A DNA stretch of 64,000 bases from contig OY856412.1 of NCBI GenBank assembly GCA_963693085.1, forward strand, positions 1,063,786,744-1,063,850,743, read 5' to 3'. This document shows, piece by piece, positions 47,254 to 60,027 of the stretch (its first letter is position 1; every line of letters starts with the position of its first letter). The DNA comes from Alisma plantago-aquatica. Its lineage: Eukaryota > Streptophyta > Magnoliopsida > Alismatales > Alismataceae. Below the pieces are notes generated by a model. It ran no database searches, was not told the origin of the DNA, and worked only from the letters and a program-made list of their open reading frames with translations. The translations under genes were made by a program, and so were the position numbers.

Positions 47254-49300
47254 CCAATGCTTAGCTATTGGCAAATTTATTACACATACTGAAATTGAGG
47301 AGGTCATTATGCATGTTAATGCTGATAAGTGTCCAGATCCCACTGGATTTAATTGCAATTTTTTCAACACCTATTGGGGAGTTGTAAAAAGAATGTTATT
47401 GCTGCGATTATTCACTTTTTCATAACGGGAAGGCTTCTTAAGGAGGCTAAACACCTTCATCACTTTAATAGCTAAGTCTAACAATGTACATGATTTGAAG
47501 AATTAGTGTCCTATTGCGTTATGTAATTTATGCTTAAATTAGCATCAGAATCATGTGTAATGGGCTTCATGGTATTCTTCCTTCTCTCATTAGTAGTAAC
47601 AAATGTGCCTTCTTCAAGGAAAGAAGAATTTGATAAGCTATTCTTCTACCAATGAACAGATTCATGACTCCAATAGGAAGGAAAGCAAAAACATGATTTG
47701 TCATAACATTGATATTTCTAAAGCATATGACTCGGTTTATTGGAATTCTCTGTTGTGTGCTGTGTATTGTTAAACGCATGCATTTCCTTCGTTGCTAGAA
47801 CATCTAATTTAAAGAGATTTTCTATACTTCTTCATATGAGATTCTTATTAATGGTGAACTGTCTAAATCTTTGAAATCCAATAATAGTGTAAAACAGGGT
47901 GATCCTTTGACACAATATCTTTTCTTATAGTCATGCAAACGTTCACTTAGTTGATCAAGTCTGCTACTATGGAGGGTAAGTTCAAACCCTTAGAGCCTCG
48001 TCTAATATTGATATCTCTCATCTTATTTTTTTGGATGACCTCATGGTCTTCATGGAGGATGATGACGATAGAGCCTACCGTTTAAGAGATATTCTAAGAA
48101 AGTTTTATGATCTTATTGGTTTGTAGATTAAACTTGAGAAGTGTTCCATTATCTTTAGCAATGGTGCATATAAAAACATGATCTCCATCATCCTTGGCAT
48201 TCATGAATGGAAACTCCCTCGAAAGTATTTGGGTATCCCTATTTTCATTGGAAAATTTTCTAGGGCTCACTGACATTCCCCTTATTGATGAAATAAAGAG
48301 TAAGCTTGATGGCTAGAAAACTAAGCAAAAATCTATGGCTGGGAGGATTGAATCAGTCTGGTCAACTCTTTCAGCTATGCACTTATATTGGTCTTGTTCT
48401 TTCCCTCTCCCATGCTTTGTTATTAATGGCATAGAAATGATGTACACATATTTATCTTGGGTCAAACGAATGACAAGCTTAATACCCATCGAGTTAGATG
48501 GAAGAAAATCACTAGGCCAAAGGCTGAAGATGGCCTAGGTGTGCGAAGGTTTAAACACAAGAATTTAGCTGCCATCAACTATCATGGATGGAACATAGCT
48601 AATAAGAAACATAGCAAGTGGATTAAGTGGTTAGATGTGAAGTACATCAGTAAGAGTCCTTTCTGGCACACGAGTTAGAACAACAATTTTTCATGACATG
48701 TTAATGGAATTATAAATGAGAGATATCACTTAAATCTGTGTATTAGTTACTGTGTTTGAAATGGTAATTTCATCTCAATTTGGATTGATCCTTAGATTAT
48801 AGGTTCTTTTGATTAAATTGATTTTCTTAGTAAACAGAGTACCACTAAATTGGGTCTCAAAGGTGATAGTAAGTTAAGTCCTTTTATAAAGGACGGACAA
48901 TGGGTTCTGGAAAATACTAACTACATAAATATTTTAATGATCTCATATTTAGACTTCCTAATCCAAGGTGGGTTCTGATAAAATTTTGTTCATGGGTAGA
49001 GAGCACATTAAAATTAAAGACATTTGGAATGAGATCATAAGTAAAACTTCATTTGTCTCTTATTTTGAATAGATTTAGAAATATAAAGTCCCGAGAAGAT
49101 TTCAGATGCATGCCTGGAAAAGTGGACACTGTAGATTACCTACTACTGAGTTTGTGAGAAGACTAGGTATTTTTATTCCCTTGTTATGTTTTTTATGCAG
49201 AGATAGTGAGAAAAGCATTACATATTGTATGCTTAGCTATTGTTTTGCTAGATTTTTATTGGACCATGGCTGGTGATCTATTACATGCATTATGATAACT
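47254..49300 (+). pseudogene. RT and C-terminal zinc-finger region of the old LINE ORF2, remnant
   Basis: Recognisable blocks in order: E-V-I-M-H-V-N-A-D-K-C-P-D-P-T-G-F-N (47310-47355, the palm entry), D-I-S-K-A-Y-D-S-V-Y-W-N (47708-47743), V-K-Q-G-D-P-L (47890-47910), I-S-H-L-I-F-L-D-D-L-M (48013-48045, the catalytic box with F-L-D-D), L-P-R-K-Y-L-G-I-P-I (48214-48243), then A-E-D-G-L-G-V-R-R-F-K and a zf-RVT-like segment around 49100-49260 with C-F-L-C. Stops interrupt all of it, although the Asp pair itself is kept. Confidence 0.8.
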
Positions 49301-50220
49301 TGGAGGATCTTATTCATTCTCAATATAAAGGCAGTCACTTGTTGGGCCTTTGCATTTTATATTATATCTGGAAAGAAAGAAATTCTAGAGTTCACAGTGA
49401 TAAGGACTTCTGAACACAAGAACTAAGACTTTTATTTTTAGTGATTTTAGAACGCTAAGCTCTTAGAATGATCATCATTCCTGGTTGTTCCTTTTGAGTC
49501 CTGAAGAGTTTTGCTTTGTTTTCCATCTTCAATTGTATCATGCAACCTTCATCTCCCTGAAGATCACCTTAATTGACTCTCCTAAGATAAGAACTTTGTC
49601 CTTATGATCTGGACGATCTTCACTCTATATTCAGAATGTGTGTCATTTTTATTGGTTTTGTGATGTTGCCCAACAGTTTGAGATAGCTTGCCAAGAGTCT
49701 ATTATATGACTTGTCTCTTCTTTGATATGCTTCTTTTTCAGCATTGTTTGATGATTCCTGATCTGGAGGATTCATTTTCTTTTCTATTTTGTATAGTCCC
49801 TTGGTGAATATGGTGTTTTGTTGGTTGTTTATGCTTATACGTAGAAGTCATTCAATTCGGTCATCCATGATTCAAGGTGATTTTTGACTAACACTTTGTT
49901 GGTAAATATGGTGCAATCTTGACCTGACGTCTCTGAGTAGAACTAGTTTTGGCTGGTAGAGACTAGTTGACAATGTTGAGTGTTGTTCTAAATGACGTGA
50001 GTAATGTTCATAAATGTCGTTTGGTTCTAATGAGATAAGAATCATACTTTCCTACTCTTCTTGTAGTGGTGGCCTCTTTTTTCACAATGCTTTCTAGTCC
50101 CAATTAGCGTTGTTGCTTATTTGATGGAGTTGGTCTTGCACTGCTCCTAGCTTAGAATGGTTTTTCCTTGGACAGTTCTTTTTTCTTTTCTTTCTTTGGT
50201 ACAAAAAGAGGCGATATATG

Positions 50221-53200
50221 TAATTATCAAAAATACAAAAATAGCAATGAAGAGTTCTTGGCTAACAAAAAAAAGTAAATTAAGGAATTAAAATTTTTGA
50301 TCAATTGAATTTGTCCATCAAGAAATTAAATAAATAGAACTAGGTAGTATAGAAAGAGGAAAATAATATAAATAAGAGATAAAACCACTATACAATTTTA
50401 GATGCATGACTAGACATCACCCTAGTATATCCACTTTACATACACCCTGATAGAATTATCTCTCAGCCTTTGTGGCATGGAAACTAAATTTCTAAAAGTT
50501 ATACAATTCAATAAAAATATAGGGTTATCGATTAATTCATTAGCTTCATCACAATTTCTGTTATGTTTTTAATAGAATTTCACAAACTATATTATGAGAA
50601 TGGTTTGTTGTTATGGTCATAAGTAGGTCAACTTTTGTGTTTTTTATTTCATAACAAAATTTAACAATCATCATATATTAATAATGTTTTACCAAGGTAT
50701 GTATCAAAAAGAATATAAATTCGAAGTTAGAAAGAAACGTAATCTATAAATGATTTTCAAACAAGAATTTTGTTATCAACTAAGTCAAAGTGTGTTTCTT
50801 TGAAAAGATACCCTATACTGGTTGACCCGTGAATAAAATACATCATAAGACTTGATCGCGTTACTTTTCATTAATTAATAAAGAAACTTGAACTATTTTC
50901 CTTCATATCTCATATAGCCTTCTTCATGGTAGAATAATATTTTTTCACCTTTGAACCTTTGAGTTATCTCAAACACCAATCATCATCATCTACATTGGAT
51001 CATTGATTATAACAACATAGCTCACATCCATATTTTAATAAAGGAAAATCACAAAACGAATTTTCTTCTTCTAAGTTTTTGGATATGTTGATGTTATCTT
51101 GTAAGTAGACTACATCTAGTCACTAGTCCACATTTTTATCAAATTCAACTTAAGTTAGTTGTAAGAACCACTATTATGAATTTTGCTCATTCTATCTAGT
51201 TACCCACCTTGACTAAGAAATTCTATTTTTGCAAACACTTCACATATATTGGTGACTTTCCCTTTCGGGCTTGGTATTCTATTGGCCCTCCCATCCCATC
51301 TTGACCTATTAGTGTCCTTTCCTTATAGGTGGGTATTCTATCGGCCTTCCCATTTGGGTCTATTGGTGACGTTCCCTTATAGGTTTGGTCATGAGTCATT
51401 TCCATAATGAATTTCTTTCTCTTTTTGTACGATCAACCCTCCAGAGATAGAATCTTGGCATCGAGTAAGTTATGTTCATATATAGAGTTACACATAGGTC
51501 TTTATAGTTTTCCAGAAGTAAATAAATAACTAAGAATTTTTAGTGTAATTTGTTCTTGAAACTTTGGAAAATGTTCGAAGTCTATAAGAGAGGTTATTTA
51601 TAAGTAACCAAATACCTCATTTCCATGCAGAAACCATGTAACATGAACTTGAGGAACATATCCAACTCAAGTATTGAACATAATCGACCAACATTATTTC
51701 TATGCATGTATACCCTAAACTACCACCAATCATAATCTAACATATGTTCTAAACTAGGGTTTAGGGTTGTCTTGTGTTTAGGTAAGAAATAAGGGTACCA
51801 CTGTGATTCTATGGAACCATGATTGATTAGAGTTATAAACCCATATTAGACATTAGGTGAAACCCCAACTATCATATCTATCATATCTTTGCATTATGAA
51901 CATCTATATTACATTATGCACATTAACATCATAGCGAGTTATGATCTTTGGTTTCCAAAACCCTAAAAATATACATAATTTTTTTTCCATAATCCCTAAT
52001 TATAATAATCATTTCATCATCATATTGGATTCCCATTATATTCAACAATATCGGTTTATGTGAAAAAGTAAGCATTTTTATTAAGCTCAACATGTTAATA
52101 ATCAGATCTAGGGTTTCCATATATCAATCACTATTTATTCATGTATTAGTCTTAATTTTGGAATAGGAAGCATAATTGAGCTTTAAAACTATTTTATTAA
52201 GATTCTAATCATTCTCTTCATCTTTTGATATATAGTTTTTCTGCATTTATATCTACCATTAATTAACTATGAATATTACAAATAAGGATTAATAGGCCAA
52301 TTAATGGTTGCCACTAAGAAATTATCTTCCCATCCCCATCATATCCATACAGTCTCAGCCTGGCAACTGGCTTATGCCATGTCAATAAGGGCTCGAACAT
52401 GGGCCAACTCTATTGGAATAGGGAGATGCCCCTTTTCTCCCTTTATGCTTTGACCAAGATTGATCCTTTTTGGAAACTTGTCTATTATTCCATATTTTTA
52501 ATTATCTAATAATCTACAAGCTATTATGCTTCATTTATGCATGAATTCCTTTATTTTTCAAACTTGTGCCACAAGGACCTATTTTCAATGTAAATAGTCT
52601 CTTGGAACTAACTTGGGCCATGGGTTGAACCCATGCCTCAAAAATAACATTATTGTTCAATCAATTATGAAATTAGGGAATTTTCTTAACAACTCAAGCT
52701 TTTTATTCAGAGATCAAATTTTCCAAATTTGAGAATCTTACAATTTCCTTATCTCTATTCGACCGAACATTATGCAAAATATGCTATTACTTTTGAAGGG
52801 AGTATACACTTGAGGGTGTATATCATGCACTAATTATATGTCAAATGATTCGATCTATTTTATGTACTGATATCTTTTACAAATCTTGTTATGATTCCTA
52901 GTTTAATACATCATAATCTGAAATACCCCACCCCTCATCTTATATTTATATGTTATTGATATTCCAAGGAAGTCATAATTGTTAACAAGATCGATGCATA
53001 AGAAGTAATAATACATTGGTGAGTATAGTAAAACAAACACCCTTGGGTTGTTTACAACCTCAAAAATTAGTGGCAGTGAATGTTCAAAACATATTTTTCA
53101 GATTTTTGTCATCCTATAATAGTTGTCATTTTGTTATATACTTACAAACAACTTCTTCGGATTGACTTCCACTATAGTAAAGTATCTTGACCAACTAATA

Positions 53201-56050
53201 TTTTCTAACTCAAAACGTGGTGTAGTAACATTTTTCTTTTTTAGATTTTATAGAGCTTGAGTATCATGCACGAACGGATTACTCATTTCATCTATTAAGT
53301 AAAATGAGAATTGCAAAGAATGGATGTCTAATCTCACCAAGAAGAAATGAATGGATGTCCAATTATGGGTGAGTTGTCTCATGATCAAATCATTAAGTTC
53401 ATTCCATTTGTACAATTTGTTAGTTATTCATAATCAATGATTTACTTAATACACCATTTTCTACCCTCTTCCTTACTACTCCTTTATATGTTAGAACTAT
53501 AAAATTAATGAAACATATTTTGGTTGATAACAAAAAATAAACATAAAATCATTCTATAACATGAATTTCATAATAATATAATTAAAGAGCTAAACATTGT
53601 AGAAACTTGTCATAGTTTTAGTGACATCTTGATGTTATACATAAATATTTTAATGATATGTTGACTTTATATATCGAGTTTTCATGGTTGTACAAATGTC
53701 ATATGAATGGGATGTTGCAAAAATGAATTACTTTATATGCAATTTGTGTGCTATGAGTATCAATTTTATTCTAGAGATTTATAGTGTTTTCTAATACCTC
53801 ATCTAGAAAAGGATGTTATTTTGACACCAAATTGAAAAAATATATATATTTACAAAGAACAATACATGTAAGTATTTCAAATACCTGACTAGACATCAAA
53901 TAATGTTAGTCAATGAAAACACTTCATTTATCATATGAGTATTACCATGTAAGGCAAAAAACTAAGTAGATGTCACTCTTAGATTCTAGATTCTAGTCTA
54001 TTGAGTACCCTTCACAATCAACAAACTCTTCATAGTTATCTAGAGTATATCAACACCCTCTTTGGAGCTCGATACAACTTTTAATTGGGGTACTAGATTG
54101 AAATAGGATATATTTCTATATTTATTCCTCATTTAGACAACAAAATAATTTTATGTACATCATATTTTAGGCAATGGGACCCATCCATGATGCATTTTAT
54201 ATCCAATGGAAATTCGTGTACTCCAATGCACATTTGAACCAACAATGGCATAAACAATAACAACATGTTCATTTAAGGATCATCGCTCCCATAACTATAG
54301 ACTAAGGGAAAAACATTCACTAATGTTCCATTGTTTCTCACCCTTAATACTATACCTTAAATTTCAATTATTTAAAAATATGTTTATATCTTACCAAATT
54401 TGGTTAACATTTACAAATTTGTTCATAAAAGTTATATATTTAATAATTAATAGAGTAATAATAAAATAAGTAAATTACTGATAATTTGAGTAACTTGTAT
54501 TTTAAAATAATAAAATGAGTTTAATCTTCAATTTATTTGAACTTCTATCATTTTATTCGTTAATTGCCTCACTTTTAACCTAAAACGAGGTGTTGTCCTC
54601 CATTGGTGACAATTGATTCTGCACTAGTGAATTATATAGTAGTAGTAAGTAGAAATAGAATTTTGTACCCAAATTCTCTAGTTATTGATGGAATATGTTT
54701 AACAAGTAGATGTTTCTACTTTTTATTTGCATTTTAGTCAAATGCATATAGAAAAAGGAAGAATTGCTCACATATAGGAAATTTCTCTAGTCAATAAAAA
54801 ATTATGAGCAATATGCTATATTTGAATATCAAATTTTTTCTAGAGTTGAAATTGGTTTTACAAAGAGAAGTAGGTTCTATTTTTATTTTTAGACTTCTAT
54901 TTATCTTTGTGATTAAAGTACATATTTTGTTTGATGTGGTGAAATATCCTGTTAGCTCATCTACCATGAGTCATTACAAAAACACAGTAAGAAGTACTAG
55001 TTGTATCTCAATAACTTGATCCCCCTTTCCGTAACTCATATGTTGAAACTTGTGATCTAGTCTTGTAATGACTATTTCTTTTAAGTGGTTCATGATCCAA
55101 AGTAAAATACAACTCATTCTGATATGTCACATCTGGCCTAGGGGAATTATCATGGATCGTACTCATAGTTCTTGTCTTCTTTTCACATGATTTACATGTA
55201 CATTCACAAAAGGGATGTACCGCATACATGAAGAAAAATCATGTAGTTAAGGGAAAAAGGTACAACTTATAGATAATACTGTTGATCACTTGGGTTGTAT
55301 GATATATAGAAACAACACAATATTTAATGTGAAGCACCATTGTTTTTGTGAAACATACAAGCCAACTGAGGCTAGATCCATTTTATCACAAATTCAAACC
55401 CAACACTAAGATATCATAATACATCCATGGATAGGAAAGAGCTAGATTCATTGGTCACCAACAACATGAAAAGTTCTAAATAAATATTGATGCTATGACC
55501 AACAAAAAAAATATAAATATGGGAGAAGTTTTCCATGACTGAAAGGGAAAGATTAGGACTACAATAAAATGAGGTCGCTTACACCCTACCGATGGATGTT
55601 GCAAATAATAGTAGAAACATGACCTGACCCATATTTAAACCATCAAAATTGAAATAGAATTGACAAAAATAGCTGTTAGTAATGTTAGAATTGTTAATTT
55701 TCTGTTTTGTCCCTAGCCCCATCAAACATGTATTGAGATTGACTCTTGTATCAAATTTGATAGCATGAGACATTTATTACGAGGGGCATCCATAGAATTG
55801 TCACAATTTGAAAATATTATAGACTAGATTATAGGAAGACAAAAAATGAGCATAACTGCATGATTTCACTTTATCAATAACATTCACAAAAATAATAAAT
55901 TTGTTGCACCCAAAATAAAATTTGATCGTGAAATTTTACATTTCTGTAGAATTGTTCATATTGAGATGCTAGTACAAGTGCATTCCACATAAATGATAAA
56001 TTTATACCTTCAATACATATTTTGTTTTTAGTAATGTTAGAAATGACGGC
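50221..56050. other. AT-rich stretch without secure genes
   Basis: No transposon protein or host exon could be supported. Minor items: an imperfect dimer of about 65 bp at 51240-51390 (repeated TGGTATTCTAT.GGCC and CTATTGGTGAC/CCTTATAGGT words); a purine tract on the minus strand near 52925 (GATGAGGGGTGGGG), which might be the remnant of an LTR junction; and a CACTAGTGCAGAATC-like terminus at 54616-54630 (minus strand). Short frames at 55229-55008 (minus) and elsewhere are unassigned. Confidence 0.4.
54567..54630 (-). mobile_element. Possible lone terminus of another CACTA element
   Basis: The minus strand at 54630 starts CACTAGTGCAGAATC, a form seen at CACTA ends. No matching second end or 3-bp duplication was found, so this may be chance. 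Confidence 0.2.
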
Positions 56051-56157
56051 TGGGTAGAACACTCTGTCGCGACATCTGAGGCTGGCTGGAGGAGGCCGTC
56101 CGCGGGGAGACTCAAATTGAACGTCGACACCACCATCCTCAGGCAGAAGAGTGCAGT
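56041..56157 (+). pseudogene. RNase H-like (RVT_3) fragment, cut by the LTR element
   Basis: A GC-richer frame reads G-W-R-R-P-S-A-G-R-L-K-L-N-V-D-T-T-I. This is the typical entry of plant LINE RNase H domains (W..P..G..K.N.D), with the first catalytic Asp. It stops abruptly at the LTR start at 56158. The rest of the domain would lie beyond the LTR element, outside the window. The short length limits certainty. Confidence 0.5.
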
Positions 56158-59100
56158 TGTAACATACCAGATATAGAATCCTACCCTAATAGTTTTACCC
56201 TTTTGTCTTAGCCAAACAAGGATAAGCTAATACTCGTAATTAAGAGAATCTAAAATACTTTATATTTAATAATGACTCGTTTAGATGATAATAAGAAATT
56301 AAATAACTTAATCAGATAAATATTCTCAACATGGGGTTATATGCACAAATACACCAGTTTGGTTTTAATTAATGGATCTGAAGTGTAATTGTCACTAAGT
56401 AATAAAAATAATAAAATATATTCATCTTAGAACTTTATAATGCTTTTTAGAATATGAAAAAGAAGAGAAAATCCAAATTATATAAAGGTGATGATAAATG
56501 TAATAGTTAGTGGTAATAAGGAATATTTTGGATAAATGAGGATAATGACAAAATATTTTGCACCAAAAATTTAATTGGAAACCCACAAGGATAATTTGAC
56601 ACTCAAATTCGTTTTCTTGACCAAAAGTAACTTAAGGGCCAAGTATCATTTAAAGTGGAACATAAATATAAATATTAATGGCATTATCAAAATAAAATAG
56701 GAAATAGGCCAATAAAGTGAAATAAAATATTTAATGTTCTCAAATCACACAAATAACTCCAAGTTCGTAATCTAAACATAAAAATAAGCCTTTGGGCAAA
56801 TTTGCAACTAATGTGGATAATGTTTGATTAATAAGTATATATAGGAGAGAGAAAATGCCTAAAAGATGTAATTAATAAATAATTATAATTCATGACACCA
56901 AAAGTTGGAAATAAAGGCAAAATTGTATTCAACACACTTAAGTTAACTTGTGGATGCAATTTCATCCAATTTTGGTTAATACATGAGTAATTAATGCATA
57001 TAGAAAGAGAAATAAGGAATAAATTAAATAACATATCTAAAGTTGCTAAAAGTGAAATCTAATTGGATATTCGGAATCTACATGCTTAATTTAACTTATC
57101 TGCAAATTTTGGTTTAATTTGGATATTTCTAGAACCCCTAAATTAGGAAAGAGAATATACATAAATTATTTGAATTTAACTTTGATTAATTCGATTGATT
57201 TTCCGATTTAACCTAACTTTGGGTTGTCACGCGGCCCACTTATGTCGGATTATATCATGGCCCTTGGATGAGAATCCAACGGATGACGAGTCGTCCCCTA
57301 CCTCCGTTAGGACTCTCTCTCAGGGCTACAGTAACACGAGTTTCCTCCGCGCTATCCTCTTCGCCTTTCCCTTTCGGCACCTCAGGTTTTGATTTCCTTC
57401 ATTTACGAGACTTTCCGCTTTAGCCGATCCCTATTTTAATAGGGTTTCTCTCGCTAGAAACTCAGGTCGACGAGAACATTCCTCTTCTTCCTCTATTTCC
57501 TGGTTTTCTCTGGATACTCGTTGAACCTGAGCACCACCCTTATATAAAGGGCTTTCAGCACGATCTTTGGACCCTCAGAGACCACACGCCATAGATCTGT
57601 TGATCCGGTTTCCCCTGCTTCCACCTCTCCCTACTCTGACCACTTGTTGCGGCGGCGGCGAGTGCGTCTAGGGATCTCGGTCGTCGTCGGGGTCTATTTC
57701 AAGCCTGCTTCGAGTCATGAAGGCGTGGGCAAGCTTCACGAGCCTTCAATTCGGCTGTTCGGAAGGTACCGTGGCTTTCCCCCTTTTCTTTGGTTTCTGA
57801 CCTTTGAGCAAATTTCGGTGTTTCTATGCCCCTCGACGCTTGTTTTCTTTGCATCTGTCTTCGTCTGGGCTTGACGGAGCTCCCTACGTAGTTTCCGTTG
57901 AGGACCTCATTGTCCTTCGTCGTTCTGTAATCTCAACAATGGTTTGTCGATGCCTTTTTTTGTGGCCCTATGTTCTGATCCGCCCGAGCTTGGGCTTGTT
58001 GTGACCGGAAGCATGCTAGGGATCCAACCCCGACGTCAGTTTTGAGTTTTGTGGCTTCAATCACTGTCGGCTTCACCTGGGTTCTCTTTGGCAAGCATGC
58101 AGCCGCGCAGATTCAAGGAAGGAATAGTGGTTGTGGTGCTTTCCCCATTGTGCCCTTCTCGGCTTTTCTGTTTTGTGTTACGACCAGGGGTATTTTCGTC
58201 TTTTCACGGATTCGGTCTCCCTCCTCTGGTCGTGGTCTTGCGAGTGTTTGACCGGTGACTTGTCCAGCTGTGTTTGGGCCAAGTCACGCGGGCCCCTCTC
58301 CTGTTATCCACTTTTAATGCAAATTCATTATGTGGAATTATGTGATTGGTCAGTAATTAAAAATGCATAACTAATTATCAGATGATCAGAAAATTATGAA
58401 AAAATATTCGTTGGAATCAGAAAAATAAGATCTAACTAATGGTATAGGTTTTGTCACATGAATCTGATGTTTTAAAAGGTTGATTTAATGGATCTAATCA
58501 AATAAGATAATAACTTGTATAAATCATAACTAATTATATATAAGTTAGAAAATATAATAAAATATGTTTTAGACTCATAATAACATAATCTAAAATATGG
58601 AATAGTTTTCATAATCTAATTCACACATGTATAAAAAGGTAGTTTTTAGGGTTTAGTTAAAATGATGAAATTGACATAAAATTTGTATATGTGTTTAATA
58701 GGCTCTTTGGTGACCTAGATTTGGATCCAGAAGTGCATTGAACCTGTTGGACTTTTATTTTGGAGGTATGTTGTATCCCTGATTATTCTTTATTGAGCAA
58801 TTCACCTAAATTTTCATTCTCTTGAAATTAGCCTACACAATATGTCTTATCTCTTTTTATCATGATTCATGTGAACTATCTTACTTGTTATGTACTTGGA
58901 TATTCTCTTGTTATCTATCTTGTGCCTTGGTGCATGTTGGTCTCTTATATTAATATGTGCCACTTTGAAGTGAATGCTATATGTTTGTGTTGTCTATCGT
59001 GTGATAGCAACCTTTGTTTCATCTTCTGACTAAACTATTTACTCGCCTCTATATTTACATGCATTGTGAATCAGTAGTACTAGAATAATGTAAATTACTT

Positions 59101-59906
59101 TGGTTTTTGGGTGTGTGCCCTTTTTATTTATGGGATGGTGGTGGTGGTGCCCCATACCCGAGTTTCAAGGATGTGAAGCCTTGACTCAACTTTTATATAT
59201 ATTGGGAGTTTGACGGTGAGTCATTCTCTATCAGGTTTTCAAGGATGTGAAGCCTTGGCCGCGTTTGTGTTTATATTTTTCTAGGACTATGTTTATCTCA
59301 TATGCATGTAGGTTGATGATGTTGTGGGGTGTGTGCCCTACTATGTGCTTTTGTTGCATAAATTTTATTATTTGTTCATGGCAAGTATCCTCTTTTATCA
59401 TGTTACAATGTTTGTTCTCTTTTATGCCCATGTGGGTAGTCCTTATATCTTGTATGGGAAGCATTCTACATTTATTGTCCTTATTTCTTAAATTGCTCAA
59501 AGTTTCTTTTAACATACACATACCGGCTTTTTGCTGATATATTTCTTTTTTTTCTTTTCTTTTGTGGGGTATGCTTCCAACCCCAGGTTAGATCGAGGAA
59601 AGTGAACTTCAACATCAACGTTGTAGCTGATATTTGGGAGACTTGAAGAGGTGGTTAGATGACCCTCAGCTTGGTCTTTGGCTTTTATGTTTAGTTTTCC
59701 TCTATATACATATATGTGGTGAAGTGTTGTATCAAGCTTTGTAAATTGTTAGATAATATTATTTCTGCTGCTACTCATTGTGTAATGATACATTCATGTT
59801 GAATGAATTGATCTCCATCCCTTTGGCGAATGTTTTACATGGTGTTTGGTCCAAGGGATGTGGTATTTTCTTTCTAGTAAGGAAGTGGTTTCACTTCTTT
59901 ACAACA
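56158..59906 (+). repeat. 5' LTR, 3749 bp
   Basis: Starts TGTAACA and ends TTTACAACA, next to the primer-binding site. TATATAAAG at 57541-57549 is a good TATA box, followed by a GC-rich transcribed leader (about 57560-58310) and an AT-rich R/U5-like remainder. A 20-base word (TTCAAGGATGTGAAGCCTTG) occurs twice, at about 59164 and 59237. Open frames of 60-80 codons in the leader are not credible genes. Confidence 0.92.
57534..57549 (+). promoter_or_regulatory. LTR promoter TATA box (5' LTR)
   Basis: CACCCTTATATAAAGG, with the same arrangement in the 3' LTR (TATATAAAGG at 62665-62674). It sits about 1.38 kb into the LTR, so U3 would be about 1.4 kb. Confidence 0.7.
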
Positions 59907-59919
59907 TGGTATCAGAGCC
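59907..59919 (+). promoter_or_regulatory. Primer-binding site for initiator tRNA-Met
   Basis: TGGTATCAGAGCC directly follows the LTR. It is complementary to the 3' end of plant initiator methionine tRNA, the common primer of plant LTR retrotransposons. Confidence 0.92.
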
Positions 59920-60027
59920 ACTAGCAGTCGATTATCTAACTATTTCAAACTCGTCTCCCTTAGGATGTTTACCTTTATCTTAGGTTGTTTATACCTCGTG
60001 TCCTTGCCTTGTGCAGGAAAAACCCTA

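Larger units (their letters stand above)
35350..50220 (+). mobile_element. Old plant L1-type LINE, plus strand, split by a younger insertion
   Basis: The left half (35350-37830) carries decayed ORF1 and endonuclease. The right half (47239 to about 50220) carries decayed RT and the zinc-finger part. The two halves are joined conceptually by the direct repeat TAAAGTTGATGATGT, which flanks the insertion. Without the insertion the element would be about 5.5 kb, a usual LINE length. Both ends are approximate: the 3' end is placed at the loss of LINE-like sequence near 50.2 kb. Confidence 0.75.

Noticed and set aside
52600..52640. GGGTTGAACCC word as a tRNA B box
   Set aside because: No A box at the correct distance and no tRNA cloverleaf.
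55008..55229. Cys-rich minus-strand frame resembling a copia Gag
   Set aside because: The cysteine spacing does not fit a zinc knuckle, and neighbouring sequence shows no copia domains.
57195..58370. Several 60-80-codon frames in the 5' LTR, repeated in the 3' LTR
   Set aside because: They are shared only because the LTRs are copies of each other. They overlap in several frames and lack protein features.
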